This document shows, in pieces, positions 32,875 to 41,377 of a stretch of 64,000 nucleotides of DNA. Where the stretch lies: NCBI GenBank assembly GCA_964606385.1, contig CAZSFZ010000010.1, forward strand, positions 1 to 64,000. Reading direction: 5' to 3'. How positions within the stretch are numbered: the stretch's first letter is position 1; the number at the start of each line of letters is the position of its first letter. This DNA comes from Aquincolibacterium sp964606385 (GTDB lineage Bacteria; Omnitrophota; Omnitrophia; Omnitrophales; Aquincolibacteriaceae). Position numbers and translations under genes: made by a program. The notes below the pieces were generated by a model. That model saw only the letters and a list, made by a program, of their open reading frames with translations. It ran no database searches and was not told the origin of the DNA.

Positions 32875-33624
32875 ATGCATACTAAAAAGATCCTGGTCGT
32901 GGACGATGATCCGGATGTTCTGGCGGTGCTTTCTCAGAGGTTTGTCTCCTCCGGGTATGAAGTCTGCACCGCTAAAGACGGCGAAGACGCGATCGCCAAG
33001 ACCAAATCCGAAAAACCCGCCCTGATTGTCATGGACGTGCTCATGCCGAAGCTTACCGGGTATGAGGTGCTTGAGGCGATCCGGAAAGACGATGCTTCGC
33101 GAAAGATCCCGGTCATTGTTATTTCAGCCAAAGGAAGCATGCGGGAGTTTTTTGCGGACCGTCCCGGAGTGGAGTTCATCGCCAAGCCTTATGATCCCAA
33201 GGTGCTTTTGTCGAAAGTGGAAAGGCTCCTGTGGGAAAGCGGGCAGCAGAATCCGGAGGCCTCAAACCGGGTCGTGCTGCTGGGCGTTCAGGAAGCCCTC
33301 ACGAACAAGATCCAGATGCTTATTCAGTCGCTGAACCATCAGGTTTTTATCGCCTTGAATGAGGAGGACGCCTTTCAGGTGGCGCAGCGGGTGAGCGCCG
33401 GCAATATCCTTTGCCAGTTCTGGGAGGATGAGAGTGTTTTGAGCGCCAAGAAACTCAAAGCGAAATTCGATAATCATCCCTTATTCAAACATGTCCCGCT
33501 TTATGTTTACGCCGAAGACAGGATCTCCGTGGAAGCCCTGAAAGTCTTCTCCACGGGAAGGGTCATCGTCTACAGCACCAAGGAAGAGCTTCTGGAAAAA
33601 ATAAGCGAGCTTTTCAGGGATTAA
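32875..33624 (+). CDS. Response regulator: receiver plus degenerate second receiver, paralog 1
   Basis: The 249-residue protein has an intact receiver (1-120; D10/D11, phospho-acceptor D54 in LIVMDVLMP, Lys in FIAKPY). The second half (about 125-249; starting VVLLGVQEALTNKIQ) has receiver-like length and alternation but no Asp pocket, with QFWEDES where the phosphorylation loop would be. It is therefore a pseudo-receiver or unrecognised output domain, with no DNA-binding motif. A paralog follows 60 bp downstream. Confidence 0.85.
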   Translation: MHTKKILVVDDDPDVLAVLSQRFVSSGYEVCTAKDGEDAIAKTKSEKPALIVMDVLMPKLTGYEVLEAIRKDDASRKIPVIVISAKGSMREFFADRPGVEFIAKPYDPKVLLSKVERLLWESGQQNPEASNRVVLLGVQEALTNKIQMLIQSLNHQVFIALNEEDAFQVAQRVSAGNILCQFWEDESVLSAKKLKAKFDNHPLFKHVPLYVYAEDRISVEALKVFSTGRVIVYSTKEELLEKISELFRD

Positions 33625-33685
33625 GATCTTCCTCCGATCTTCGCGTCGCGGTTGAAAGCCATATTCAGACGGAGCCTGGTTTTGC

Positions 33686-34435
33686 ATGCCTTCTAAAAAA
33701 ATCCTCATTGCCGATGATGACGCCAATCTTTTGACTATTCTCGAGAAACGTCTGATCGCTTCCGGCTATGAAGTGGTGACCGCGAGGGACGGCGCGGAAG
33801 CCTTGGCGGTGGTCGGCGCCCAAATGCCGGACCTGATCGTGATGGATGTTATCATGCCCAAGATGACCGGCTACGAAGTGCTCGAAAAGATCCGCAGTAT
33901 GGATTCCCTCCGGAAGATCCCGGCTATCATTATTTCCGCGAAAGGAAGCATGCGGGATTTTTTTATCGATCTTAGCGGCGTGGAGTTTATGTCCAAGCCC
34001 TATGAGATCAAGATGCTTCTTACCAAGGTCGAACGGCTTCTTTGGGAGAGCGAAGGGAAGGATCAGGACGGTTCCAGGCGCATCGTTCTTCTAGGCGCGC
34101 AGGAAGCACTTTTGAATAAGATCCAGGCCGCCGTCGGTGAATTAGGGTATCAGGCCTTTGCGGCGCTCAACGAAGAAGATGCCCTGAATCTGGCGAAGCA
34201 GGTAAATGCCGCGAATGTGCTCTGCCAATTTTGGGAAGATGAGAATATTTTAAGCGCTCCCAAGCTGAAGGAGAAACTGGCCGGGCACCCGCTGCTCGGC
34301 GAAGTATCCCTGCATGTGTATTGCGATGAGAGGCTTTCTTCCGAGGCGATGAGGAGTTTTTCGGACGGACGGCTTCTTATCTATCGCGACGAGACGGATC
34401 TGATCGATAAGGTCGTCGAGCTTTTCAGAGAATAA
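33686..34435 (+). CDS. Response regulator: receiver plus degenerate second receiver, paralog 2
   Basis: Same length (249 aa) and layout as the preceding gene: receiver with D10/D11, D54 (LIVMDVIMP) and Lys in FMSKPY, then a second half starting IVLLGAQEALLNKIQ that again lacks the Asp pocket (QFWEDEN). The conserved stretches VLCQFWED and LFRE/LFRD at the end mark a shared domain. The pair looks like a tandem duplication. The gene ends 6 bp from the convergent helicase stop. Confidence 0.85.
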   Translation: MPSKKILIADDDANLLTILEKRLIASGYEVVTARDGAEALAVVGAQMPDLIVMDVIMPKMTGYEVLEKIRSMDSLRKIPAIIISAKGSMRDFFIDLSGVEFMSKPYEIKMLLTKVERLLWESEGKDQDGSRRIVLLGAQEALLNKIQAAVGELGYQAFAALNEEDALNLAKQVNAANVLCQFWEDENILSAPKLKEKLAGHPLLGEVSLHVYCDERLSSEAMRSFSDGRLLIYRDETDLIDKVVELFRE

Positions 34436-34441
34436 GTTCTG

Positions 34442-36409
34442 CTAGACCCGCAGTTGTTTTTCAGCGTCCACCACATCCCGGTCGATCATGTCCCGCGCGC
34501 GTCTCGCCTTGGCCTTGAGCCCTTCGGAGGCGTGGGGCGCATTCGCGATCTCCCGCAGTAATTGGATCACCATCCGGATATACCGGACGAGGCTTCCTTC
34601 GTCTTCCGAGGTCATCTGGCAGATCTTTTCGAAGTCTTTACCCTGCGTCCACGCTTCTACAGCACGAGCCAGATGAAAATAGGGAGGTTTGGTGTGGGGG
34701 GTGACCCGGAAATTGGATTCCCACTTGTAGATCATCCGGTGATAATGCTGCGTCATTTTAAGGAGTTCGCCGTGTTCTCTGCCGAGCCGCGGGGCTTCGT
34801 CGTTCTTCCGGGGTTCAAAGATCATGCCGGCAAGAAGGACATTCAATTTGGCTTCATCCAGTTGCTCCAGGGCCCCATCCGTATACATTTCCGTGAGGAG
34901 CAATTCAAAGCCGAAGATCGAGGCCGCGAATTCCCCTTTGACCGTGAGAACCCCCTGCGTTTCAGTAGCGCCCTGGTCGGTGATGTAGCCCATTTCCTGC
35001 AGGAGCGCGAGCTTATTCTTGAGAAGATCGAGCCCTTCCTCTCGTTTGCGTTTGGAAGATTGAAAAAAATGGAACGATCGGGGATAGATCTCAAGCAGCC
35101 TGTGCCCGAGCATTTTATAGAGGTTCAGGAGCGTCGCGTAGGTGGCATTCAGCTGGCTCCGCACGGGTTCCGGCCTTCCATAGAGGATGCGCTCCACTTC
35201 GGGAAAGGGGATATCGTTCGGATGGATGCGGCAGTAAACGAACCCTTCCGGGTCCATGCCGCGCCGCCCCGCGCGGCCGGCCATTTGAAAGAAATCCCGG
35301 GTGGTGAGCGGTTTGAACCCCGTGCCGTAAAATTTCTCCAACTCGTCAAAAACCACGGTACGGGCCGGCATGTTGATGCCGAGAGCGAAAGTTTCCGTCG
35401 TGAAGATCAGCTTGATCAGGCGGCTGGTGAAAAGACGTTCGATGACTTCTTTTAAAGTGGGAAGCATGCCCGCGTGATGGTAGGCGATCCCTTGCTCGAC
35501 AAGCGGCCGGATCTCCTCCGCGGTTTTGTCGCCCGCCAGATCAAAGCGCGTCAGGAGTTCGTCGTAAAGCCGGCGGATCTCGCGGCGTTCCGTCTCGCGG
35601 ACAAGATCGAAATGCGCGACCTCCCAAGCCAGCATGGCCGTGCGCTTTCGTCCGAAGGCGAAATAAATGGCGGGGAGCTGGTCTTCATGGATCAGATGTT
35701 TCAGAATATCGTGAAGCCGGTTTGGCCTCGCGCGAGGCGGCTGCCAGCCGCGGCGTCTTTCCCGCATCGAAAGCTTCCAATTATCGCGTTGGAGGTAACC
35801 TTCCTTACGGAGCGACTTCGTGTTGGTGAGGATTTTGCCCTGGCACTGAAAAAGGAAATGGAGCGGGACCGGGCGATGCGTTTCCTCAATGACGGCGATC
35901 GGGCGCTCATGGATCTGTCGGATCCATGCGGCAAGCTCCTGGACGTTCGGGATCGTAGCGCTCAGGGCCAGGATGCGTATCTCGGGCGGAGTGAAAAGAA
36001 GCGCTTCCTCCCAAACCGTCCCGCGTTGGGCGTCATCCAGGTAATGGACCTCGTCAAAGACGACCCAGCCGATCTTTCGGATGCGGTCCGCATTCTCGAA
36101 AAGGGAATTCCGGTAGATCTCGGTCGTCATGATGAGGAGGGGCGCCTCGGAGTTGATCGAGACATCCCCGGTGAGGATCCCTACGGTGTCGCTTCCGAAA
36201 TGTTGCTGAAAATCCCGGAATTTCTGGTTACTCAGGGCCTTGATGGGGGCGGTATAGATCACCTGTTCGCCGCGGGACAGGGCCTTCTCGATGGCTTTTT
36301 CGGCGATGAGCGTTTTCCCCGATCCCGTGGGCGCGGAAACGAGCAAGGAATGCTCCTTTTCGATCCACTCGATCGCCTGCAGCTGGAAAGGGTCTAATTG
36401 AAAAGGCAT
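34442..36409 (-). CDS. Ski2/Mtr4-like DExH RNA helicase
   Basis: Superfamily 2 helicase of 655 residues. Motif I is SAPTGSGKT (25-33), motif II DEVH (119-122), motif III SATIPN, and motif VI QMAGRAGRRG (about 383). The N-terminus FQLDPFQLQAIEWIE matches Ski2/Mtr4 proteins and actinobacterial HelY-like enzymes. The last 150 residues have the helical character of a DSHCT-type end. The likely role is RNA unwinding in decay or processing. The start ATG (36409) is the left-hand CATG of the double-hairpin element, which provides its whole leader. Confidence 0.88.
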   Translation of the reverse strand: MPFQLDPFQLQAIEWIEKEHSLLVSAPTGSGKTLIAEKAIEKALSRGEQVIYTAPIKALSNQKFRDFQQHFGSDTVGILTGDVSINSEAPLLIMTTEIYRNSLFENADRIRKIGWVVFDEVHYLDDAQRGTVWEEALLFTPPEIRILALSATIPNVQELAAWIRQIHERPIAVIEETHRPVPLHFLFQCQGKILTNTKSLRKEGYLQRDNWKLSMRERRRGWQPPRARPNRLHDILKHLIHEDQLPAIYFAFGRKRTAMLAWEVAHFDLVRETERREIRRLYDELLTRFDLAGDKTAEEIRPLVEQGIAYHHAGMLPTLKEVIERLFTSRLIKLIFTTETFALGINMPARTVVFDELEKFYGTGFKPLTTRDFFQMAGRAGRRGMDPEGFVYCRIHPNDIPFPEVERILYGRPEPVRSQLNATYATLLNLYKMLGHRLLEIYPRSFHFFQSSKRKREEGLDLLKNKLALLQEMGYITDQGATETQGVLTVKGEFAASIFGFELLLTEMYTDGALEQLDEAKLNVLLAGMIFEPRKNDEAPRLGREHGELLKMTQHYHRMIYKWESNFRVTPHTKPPYFHLARAVEAWTQGKDFEKICQMTSEDEGSLVRYIRMVIQLLREIANAPHASEGLKAKARRARDMIDRDVVDAEKQLRV

Positions 36410-36493
36410 GCCCTGGCCTCTATTTTCTTTTATTAAAGGTTGCTAGGACTAGTCCAATTAACCTTTGAATCTTCTGAAGGGGAATTGGACATG
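36407..36493. repeat. Double-hairpin CATG element, copy 2 (Ski2-like helicase)
   Basis: Flanked by CATG at 36407 and at 36490. Hairpin A is CCTGGC/GCTAGG (36412-36417 with 36442-36447, one G-T wobble). The centre GGACTAGTCC (36446-36455) is palindromic. Hairpin B is GTCCAATT/AATTGGAC (36452-36459 with 36483-36490) around a 23-nt loop. The left CATG is the start codon of the leftward helicase. Confidence 0.85.
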
Positions 36494-36514
36494 GCGGTAG
36501 TATAACCTGAAACC

Positions 36515-36548
36515 CGGGGCACGGGGAATGATGAACACTCGTGTCCCG
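36515..36548 (+). promoter_or_regulatory. Hairpin in the leader of the Slam-like gene
   Basis: CGGGGCACG (36515-36523) pairs with CGTGTCCCG (36540-36548), nine pairs with one G-T wobble and a 16-nt loop. It lies about 105 bp upstream of the Slam-like start codon. A leader or attenuator role is possible. Confidence 0.4.
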
Positions 36549-36653
36549 CGAGATTTGTAAATTGCTTTTCCAGAAGGGTAGGGGTAGACTACGCCCAATT
36601 GTATTCTGTGGTTTTTTTGGGTATTACGTGAAGAAAGGCTTATAAAAATTCCG

Positions 36654-38075
36654 ATGAGATCCAGATCCTTTTTTTGTCTCGCCCTTTTGCTTCTGCTGCT
36701 TTCCTCGGGCGCCGCTGTTTTTGCCGAGGACATTACCAATGAAGCTCAAACCGTTCAGCGCGAAACTTTTCGTGCGGATCAGGCCGAACGGGTTGCCGAA
36801 AAATCCAAGGAAAAAGCCGACGCGGATAAGTACAAGACGGGCGTCACGTACGAAGACATTCTCAAAGATCCGGACAATATCGAGCTGAACGCCCGTTATG
36901 CCCAGGATCAGATCGCCCGGGGGGAGCTTTTAAGCGCGGCCGCGACCCTGGAGCGCATGCTGCTCGTGAACCCCAATCTGGCGGATGTGCGGCTCTTATA
37001 CGCCGTGGTCCTGTACCGCTTGGACAGCCTTAATGAAGCCCAGAAGGAACTGGAATCTCTCAAGACCGTTACGCTCCCGCCGGAGATCCGCACCCAGGTT
37101 ACGGAATACGAGAAAAAGATCAAATCGAGGAAACGCCGGACCCGTTTCGGGATCCGTCAAAGCGTAGGGTGGGGCTATGACACGAACCGGAACGCGGCGC
37201 CTTCTTCGAAATTCCAGCTGGTGAACGATATCGCTCAGCCTCTGACCGGGTCCAATACCCGGCATCCCGACACTCATTTTTTGAATATTTCCAGCTTTGA
37301 CGTGACGCATGACCTGGGCTTTCAGGCCGGGCACTCGGTGTTCGGAAACTTCACCTACTTTCTCCAAGAGCAAACAACGGTCGATTCGCTGGATCTCGGA
37401 TCTTTTCAATATGAGTTGGGCGGTACTTACAAATGCCGGTGGTTTGATTTCTCCCCGTCCTTTATTGCGAGCAACATCTTTCTTTCCCGGGAAAGCTTTT
37501 TGAGGACCCAGGGCGGGAATTTTCTTTTCGAGCGGGACGTGACCAAGAAGATCAAGGCTTTCTATGACTTCCGGATGGAGCGGCAGGATTATCTGAATAC
37601 GACGGAAAATACGGATTCTTACGATTATAAAGGCCCGGAGTTCAGCCATTTCTGGGGGGCGAGCTACGTGATCCTTCCGACCATGAAATGGACCACGAGC
37701 CTCGGTTTTTCAGATAAATCCGCCAAACAAAGCTATAACGCTTATGACCGTCTGAGTCTTAACAATTCACATACCTGGGTCCTTCCCAAGGGACAGTTCC
37801 TTATTAACGCGATCAATGTGAATTTCGATAACTACGATCGCGCGGAAGAGACCGTGGCTGGGAAGGTTCGTCACGACAGAGCGATGAGATATCGCATTAC
37901 TTACGGGACGCCGCTCAACACGATCTTTTTTAACAGTAAGCTTCTCATCAAGCCGCTCAAAGACATCGTCTTTACGGGCTCCTACGAGATCTACCGCTCC
38001 CTCTCCAGCATCACCAATTACAGTTATACAAATAACAAGTTCCAGCTCATGCTCACCAAGCGATTGGAGTTCTAG
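36654..38075 (+). CDS. Slam-like (T11SS) TPR plus beta-barrel outer-membrane protein
   Basis: The 473-residue protein has a signal peptide (1-25), a TPR region (about 75-150; ARGELLSAAATLERML, VRLLYAVVLYRLDSLNEAQ) and a C-terminal barrel of about 300 residues ending in Phe, as outer-membrane proteins do. The junction GWGYDTNRNAAP matches the DUF560/Slam barrel opening (consensus G.G.DsNvN.AP). Slam proteins move lipoproteins or secreted haem/iron-binding cargo to the surface. Three FecR-like genes follow in the same direction; the first starts 2 bp after its stop. The Slam assignment is an inference from layout and this motif. Confidence 0.65.
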   Translation: MRSRSFFCLALLLLLLSSGAAVFAEDITNEAQTVQRETFRADQAERVAEKSKEKADADKYKTGVTYEDILKDPDNIELNARYAQDQIARGELLSAAATLERMLLVNPNLADVRLLYAVVLYRLDSLNEAQKELESLKTVTLPPEIRTQVTEYEKKIKSRKRRTRFGIRQSVGWGYDTNRNAAPSSKFQLVNDIAQPLTGSNTRHPDTHFLNISSFDVTHDLGFQAGHSVFGNFTYFLQEQTTVDSLDLGSFQYELGGTYKCRWFDFSPSFIASNIFLSRESFLRTQGGNFLFERDVTKKIKAFYDFRMERQDYLNTTENTDSYDYKGPEFSHFWGASYVILPTMKWTTSLGFSDKSAKQSYNAYDRLSLNNSHTWVLPKGQFLINAINVNFDNYDRAEETVAGKVRHDRAMRYRITYGTPLNTIFFNSKLLIKPLKDIVFTGSYEIYRSLSSITNYSYTNNKFQLMLTKRLEF

Positions 38076-38077
38076 TC

Positions 38078-39418
38078 ATGAAAAAAACGATAGCCTCCTT
38101 TTCCGTTTTCTTTCTCATGATCTCGGAGCCTTTGCTTTTCGCTCAAATGGCGGTTCCCATGCCGGCGATCGCGCAGGCTTCTGGTTTGGAGAGGGTGGGT
38201 GTGGTCGCAGCGGCGGGAGGCAAGGTCGAGTTGACAACGCCGGGACAGGTGGGGCGCATCGCTCAGAGCGGTCAAGCGATCTTCCTTGGGGATGAGGTCA
38301 GGACCGACGCCCTGGGTCACCTTCAGATCCTTCTCTTGGATGAAACGGTTTTTACGATCGGTCCGAACAGCACGATCATCATTGATAAATTCGTATATGA
38401 CCCCAAGAGCCAAAAGGGCGAGATCAAGGCCAGCATCACGAAGGGCGTTTTCCGTTATGTGTCCGGAAAGATCGCGGCCAAGAATCCCGACGCGGTCAAA
38501 GTCAAGCTTCCCGCGGCGACGCTCGGATTCCGCGGGACGATCGTCGGTGGATCAGTCGGCGGGAACGGCCAAGGGCTTGCGGCGCTTCTGGGTCCGGGGT
38601 CCAACAATGACGCCGGCGCTCCGGGGGGTAATTTTACCATTGAAGGAACAGACGGCGGTTTCCAAAGTGTCAGCCGGACGGGATTCGGGGTCGAATTCGA
38701 CGGGAATGGAGGCGTCTCGGGAGTGTTCCAGTTATCCGGTGACCAGATCAACGGCCTGACGGGAGGCCTTGGCGGCGGCGCTCCGGGAAGCGGAGGTCAG
38801 GGTTCCGGAGGAGGCAATGAGAACGGTTTTGGTGGCGATGGCAATATGGGTAACCTTTCCGGCGAGAATAATGTGCTCGGTGGGATGAATGGGAACATGA
38901 TAAACGGCATTTCCGGTTTTGCGGATGGACTTTATGCTCAGAGCGTGATCGGGGCCCAGGAGGCGGCTCAAAGCGGGGTATCCGGAGTGAAGGACGGCAT
39001 TACTCAATCTTCGGATCTCTCCACGATCACAAGCGGGGTTTTCCATTACTATGCCACGGGAACCTATTATGGATCTGGAACCATGACGGCTGAAATTGAT
39101 ATTGATTTTTCTTCCAAGACAATTGTTGGGGGCAACTCTTACGTTTCTATTAGTGACGGGGCGTATAGCGACAAAACTGCCGGAATGTCCACTCCTGTGT
39201 CCTTTGGCAGCTCCGGAGATGCGACTTTTCATTGGACTAATGTTTCTGGAAGTTCTGGAACCTTTACCAATATTAATATCACGCTTTTCAATTCAGGAGG
39301 TGTTGTTGCGGAACAAGCGACGGTAAAGGTTGATTATGTTCCGATTAGCGTTGGCCCGGCTTCCGGCAGCGGAAGTGCCGAAGGGCCCCGTTTGGACGGG
39401 CCGACACCGGATGTTTAA
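38078..39418 (+). CDS. FecR-domain exported protein 1 with C-terminal beta domain
   Basis: The 446-residue protein has a signal peptide (1-22), a FecR-like domain (about 40-160; LQILLLDETVFTIGPNS, GEIKASITKGVFRYVSGKI) and a Gly-rich linker (about 220-285). A SVIGAQEAAQS motif follows, then a beta-rich C-terminal domain (about 310-440) with the alternating pattern of TbpB-type cargo barrels. The FecR domain here is periplasmic or exported, not the usual anti-sigma anchor. Immediate coupling to the Slam-like gene suggests it could be its cargo. Function is unproven. Confidence 0.75.
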   Translation: MKKTIASFSVFFLMISEPLLFAQMAVPMPAIAQASGLERVGVVAAAGGKVELTTPGQVGRIAQSGQAIFLGDEVRTDALGHLQILLLDETVFTIGPNSTIIIDKFVYDPKSQKGEIKASITKGVFRYVSGKIAAKNPDAVKVKLPAATLGFRGTIVGGSVGGNGQGLAALLGPGSNNDAGAPGGNFTIEGTDGGFQSVSRTGFGVEFDGNGGVSGVFQLSGDQINGLTGGLGGGAPGSGGQGSGGGNENGFGGDGNMGNLSGENNVLGGMNGNMINGISGFADGLYAQSVIGAQEAAQSGVSGVKDGITQSSDLSTITSGVFHYYATGTYYGSGTMTAEIDIDFSSKTIVGGNSYVSISDGAYSDKTAGMSTPVSFGSSGDATFHWTNVSGSSGTFTNINITLFNSGGVVAEQATVKVDYVPISVGPASGSGSAEGPRLDGPTPDV

Positions 39419-39467
39419 AAAACTGAAAACTAGCCCATTTTGAATTCAAGGCGGTAAGGAAAATCCC

Positions 39468-40379
39468 ATGAAAAAAATTTTTGTTTTAATGTTGGTGGTT
39501 TTTGCCAGTTTGTTTTTTATGATATCCGGCAGTTTGTTTGCGATGGAGATGCCCACCCAGGCGGGAGTTGCGGCAGCCGTAAAAGGCGAGGTCAAGGCCA
39601 CAACGCCTCCGGATAAAACTCCTCATGTGCTGAAAAGCGGCGACAAGGTCTATATGGGAGATAAGATCGAGACGGGCGATCAGGGGCAGCTCCAGATCCT
39701 TCTTCTGGACCAGACGGTTTTTACTCTCGGGCCGATGAGCTCCATCACGGTCGATGAATTCGTCTATGATCCTTCCAACGATGACGGGAAAGTGAAGGCG
39801 AGCGTGATGAAAGGCATCTTTCGCGTCGTGTCAGGCAAGGTAGCGCACAAAAAACCCGAGAACATGTCGGTCGATCTTCCCTCGGGAACGATCGGTTTTC
39901 GGGGTACCAATGTAGCGGGGATCATTGACGGACAAAAGTCGACCGTCGTCCTGCTCGGGCCCGTAGGTGTCGGGCGCATTTATGTGACGAATATCGTGAA
40001 CGGCGAAGTTGTGGGAGTGGACATCGATGAAGTCGGGAACGCGACGATCGTCGACGGGCCTAACAGCGCTCCCGTGGCGGTGTTCCAGGTTTCGCAGGAG
40101 GTTCTCAACCAGATCGCCACAGCCCTGGGCCAGCCTGTGACCGGTGCTGACACGGCCGGAACGGACACGGGGACTCCTTCTTTTCCAAGAGGGCCGGTGG
40201 ATACCCAGGCCTTGATGGATCTTTTGAATCAGGTCGATGATCTGAATCAGACCAGTGTCATCGGCGCCCAAAGCGCGGCTCAATCTTCCGCTGAAAGCGC
40301 TGCCAAAGACCACTCGGATTCAAGGAATGCAAATTCGGGCAGCGATACCGGCAATAATTACACAGTAACCCATCCGTAA
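39468..40379 (+). CDS. FecR-domain exported protein 2
   Basis: The 303-residue protein has a signal peptide (1-25) and a FecR-like domain (about 40-155; LQILLLDQTVFTLGPMS, KASVMKGIFRVVSGKV). A beta-rich stretch and a low-complexity Ser/Asn tail follow. The motif SVIGAQSAAQS near residue 262 is shared with the FecR-like protein upstream. A Shine-Dalgarno AAGGAAA precedes ATG 39468. Same operon as the Slam-like gene. Confidence 0.85.
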   Translation: MKKIFVLMLVVFASLFFMISGSLFAMEMPTQAGVAAAVKGEVKATTPPDKTPHVLKSGDKVYMGDKIETGDQGQLQILLLDQTVFTLGPMSSITVDEFVYDPSNDDGKVKASVMKGIFRVVSGKVAHKKPENMSVDLPSGTIGFRGTNVAGIIDGQKSTVVLLGPVGVGRIYVTNIVNGEVVGVDIDEVGNATIVDGPNSAPVAVFQVSQEVLNQIATALGQPVTGADTAGTDTGTPSFPRGPVDTQALMDLLNQVDDLNQTSVIGAQSAAQSSAESAAKDHSDSRNANSGSDTGNNYTVTHP

Positions 40380-40434
40380 CGGACAGGTGTTTCAGGATCG
40401 ACCTGAACCTTCAAATTCCGAAAGGGCTCCCTTT

Positions 40435-41340
40435 GTGAAAAAAACATTGTTTGTTTCTTTATTTGCGACCCTTTTCATTTTTTCCGTCCTGCTCGGGCAA
40501 ATGTTGCCTTCCGCTTTTGCGTTGGAACCTGCTGTCGGAGTGGCTGGGGGAATTCACGGCACAGTGACCGTGATCTCGAAAGAGGGGGAAACACGGACCC
40601 TCCAGGGCGGGGATCCGGTTTATCTCGAAGACCGGTTGACCACGGAAGCTGACGGCCGCCTTCAGATCCTTCTTCTTGATGAAACCGTATTCACGGTGGG
40701 TCCTGAGAGCAGTATCACCGTAAAAGAATTTATTTATGACGCTTCGGCGGGAAGCGGTAAGCTCAAAGCCGATGTCATCAAAGGTTTTTTCCGGATCATT
40801 TCAGGCAAGATCGCCCACCAGGATCCTGAGAATATGAGCGTCGAGCTTCCCGCCGGTACGATCGGATTTCGCGGGACGATGGTCATGGGAAGATCTGAAG
40901 GCACCCGGTCGCTTGTGGTGCTTTTGGGTCCCGCCGGCGGGGAAGGAGTTCGTCCGGGACGTATTTATGTAGCCAATATCGTGAATGGTGAGGCATTGGG
41001 TGTCGAGATCGATCAGAAAGGTTATGGAACCGTGATCGAAGGCGATAACACGGCCCCTCTTCCTGCTTTTAAAGTGACGGAGGAAGAGCTCGAAATGCTC
41101 AATCAAGCCCTGAATGCGGATTCCGGATCGACCCATGAGACTGCCGTGGGCCAGGGAGAGGGTGGTAACGCTTCCCGGGCAAATTTCGATTCAGGACATT
41201 TGCCGGAAGCTTTTTCCTTAATGTCCCAGATGGATGAGCATCTCCAACGAGCTGCCCAGGGCGGGATGCTGACGCCCACTCCGGCGGTTACTCCCGTGAC
41301 CGTTCCCGGGGGCCGCGATGACGACGGAGGCGACAAATAA
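40435..41340 (+). CDS. FecR-domain exported protein 3
   Basis: The 301-residue protein from GTG 40435 (after AAAGGG) has a signal peptide (about 1-30, ending AFA) and a FecR-like domain (LQILLLDETVFTVGPES, KADVIKGFFRIISGKI). A beta-rich segment and a Pro/Thr-rich tail follow. The upstream part of the open frame lacks a signal sequence and is not used. It lacks the SVIGAQ motif of the other two. The convergent CHASE2 cyclase ends 38 bp away. Confidence 0.82.
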   Translation: MKKTLFVSLFATLFIFSVLLGQMLPSAFALEPAVGVAGGIHGTVTVISKEGETRTLQGGDPVYLEDRLTTEADGRLQILLLDETVFTVGPESSITVKEFIYDASAGSGKLKADVIKGFFRIISGKIAHQDPENMSVELPAGTIGFRGTMVMGRSEGTRSLVVLLGPAGGEGVRPGRIYVANIVNGEALGVEIDQKGYGTVIEGDNTAPLPAFKVTEEELEMLNQALNADSGSTHETAVGQGEGGNASRANFDSGHLPEAFSLMSQMDEHLQRAAQGGMLTPTPAVTPVTVPGGRDDDGGDK

Positions 41341-41377
41341 TCCGAAGATCTTTTCGGGTTGGTTTTAACCCACCAGG

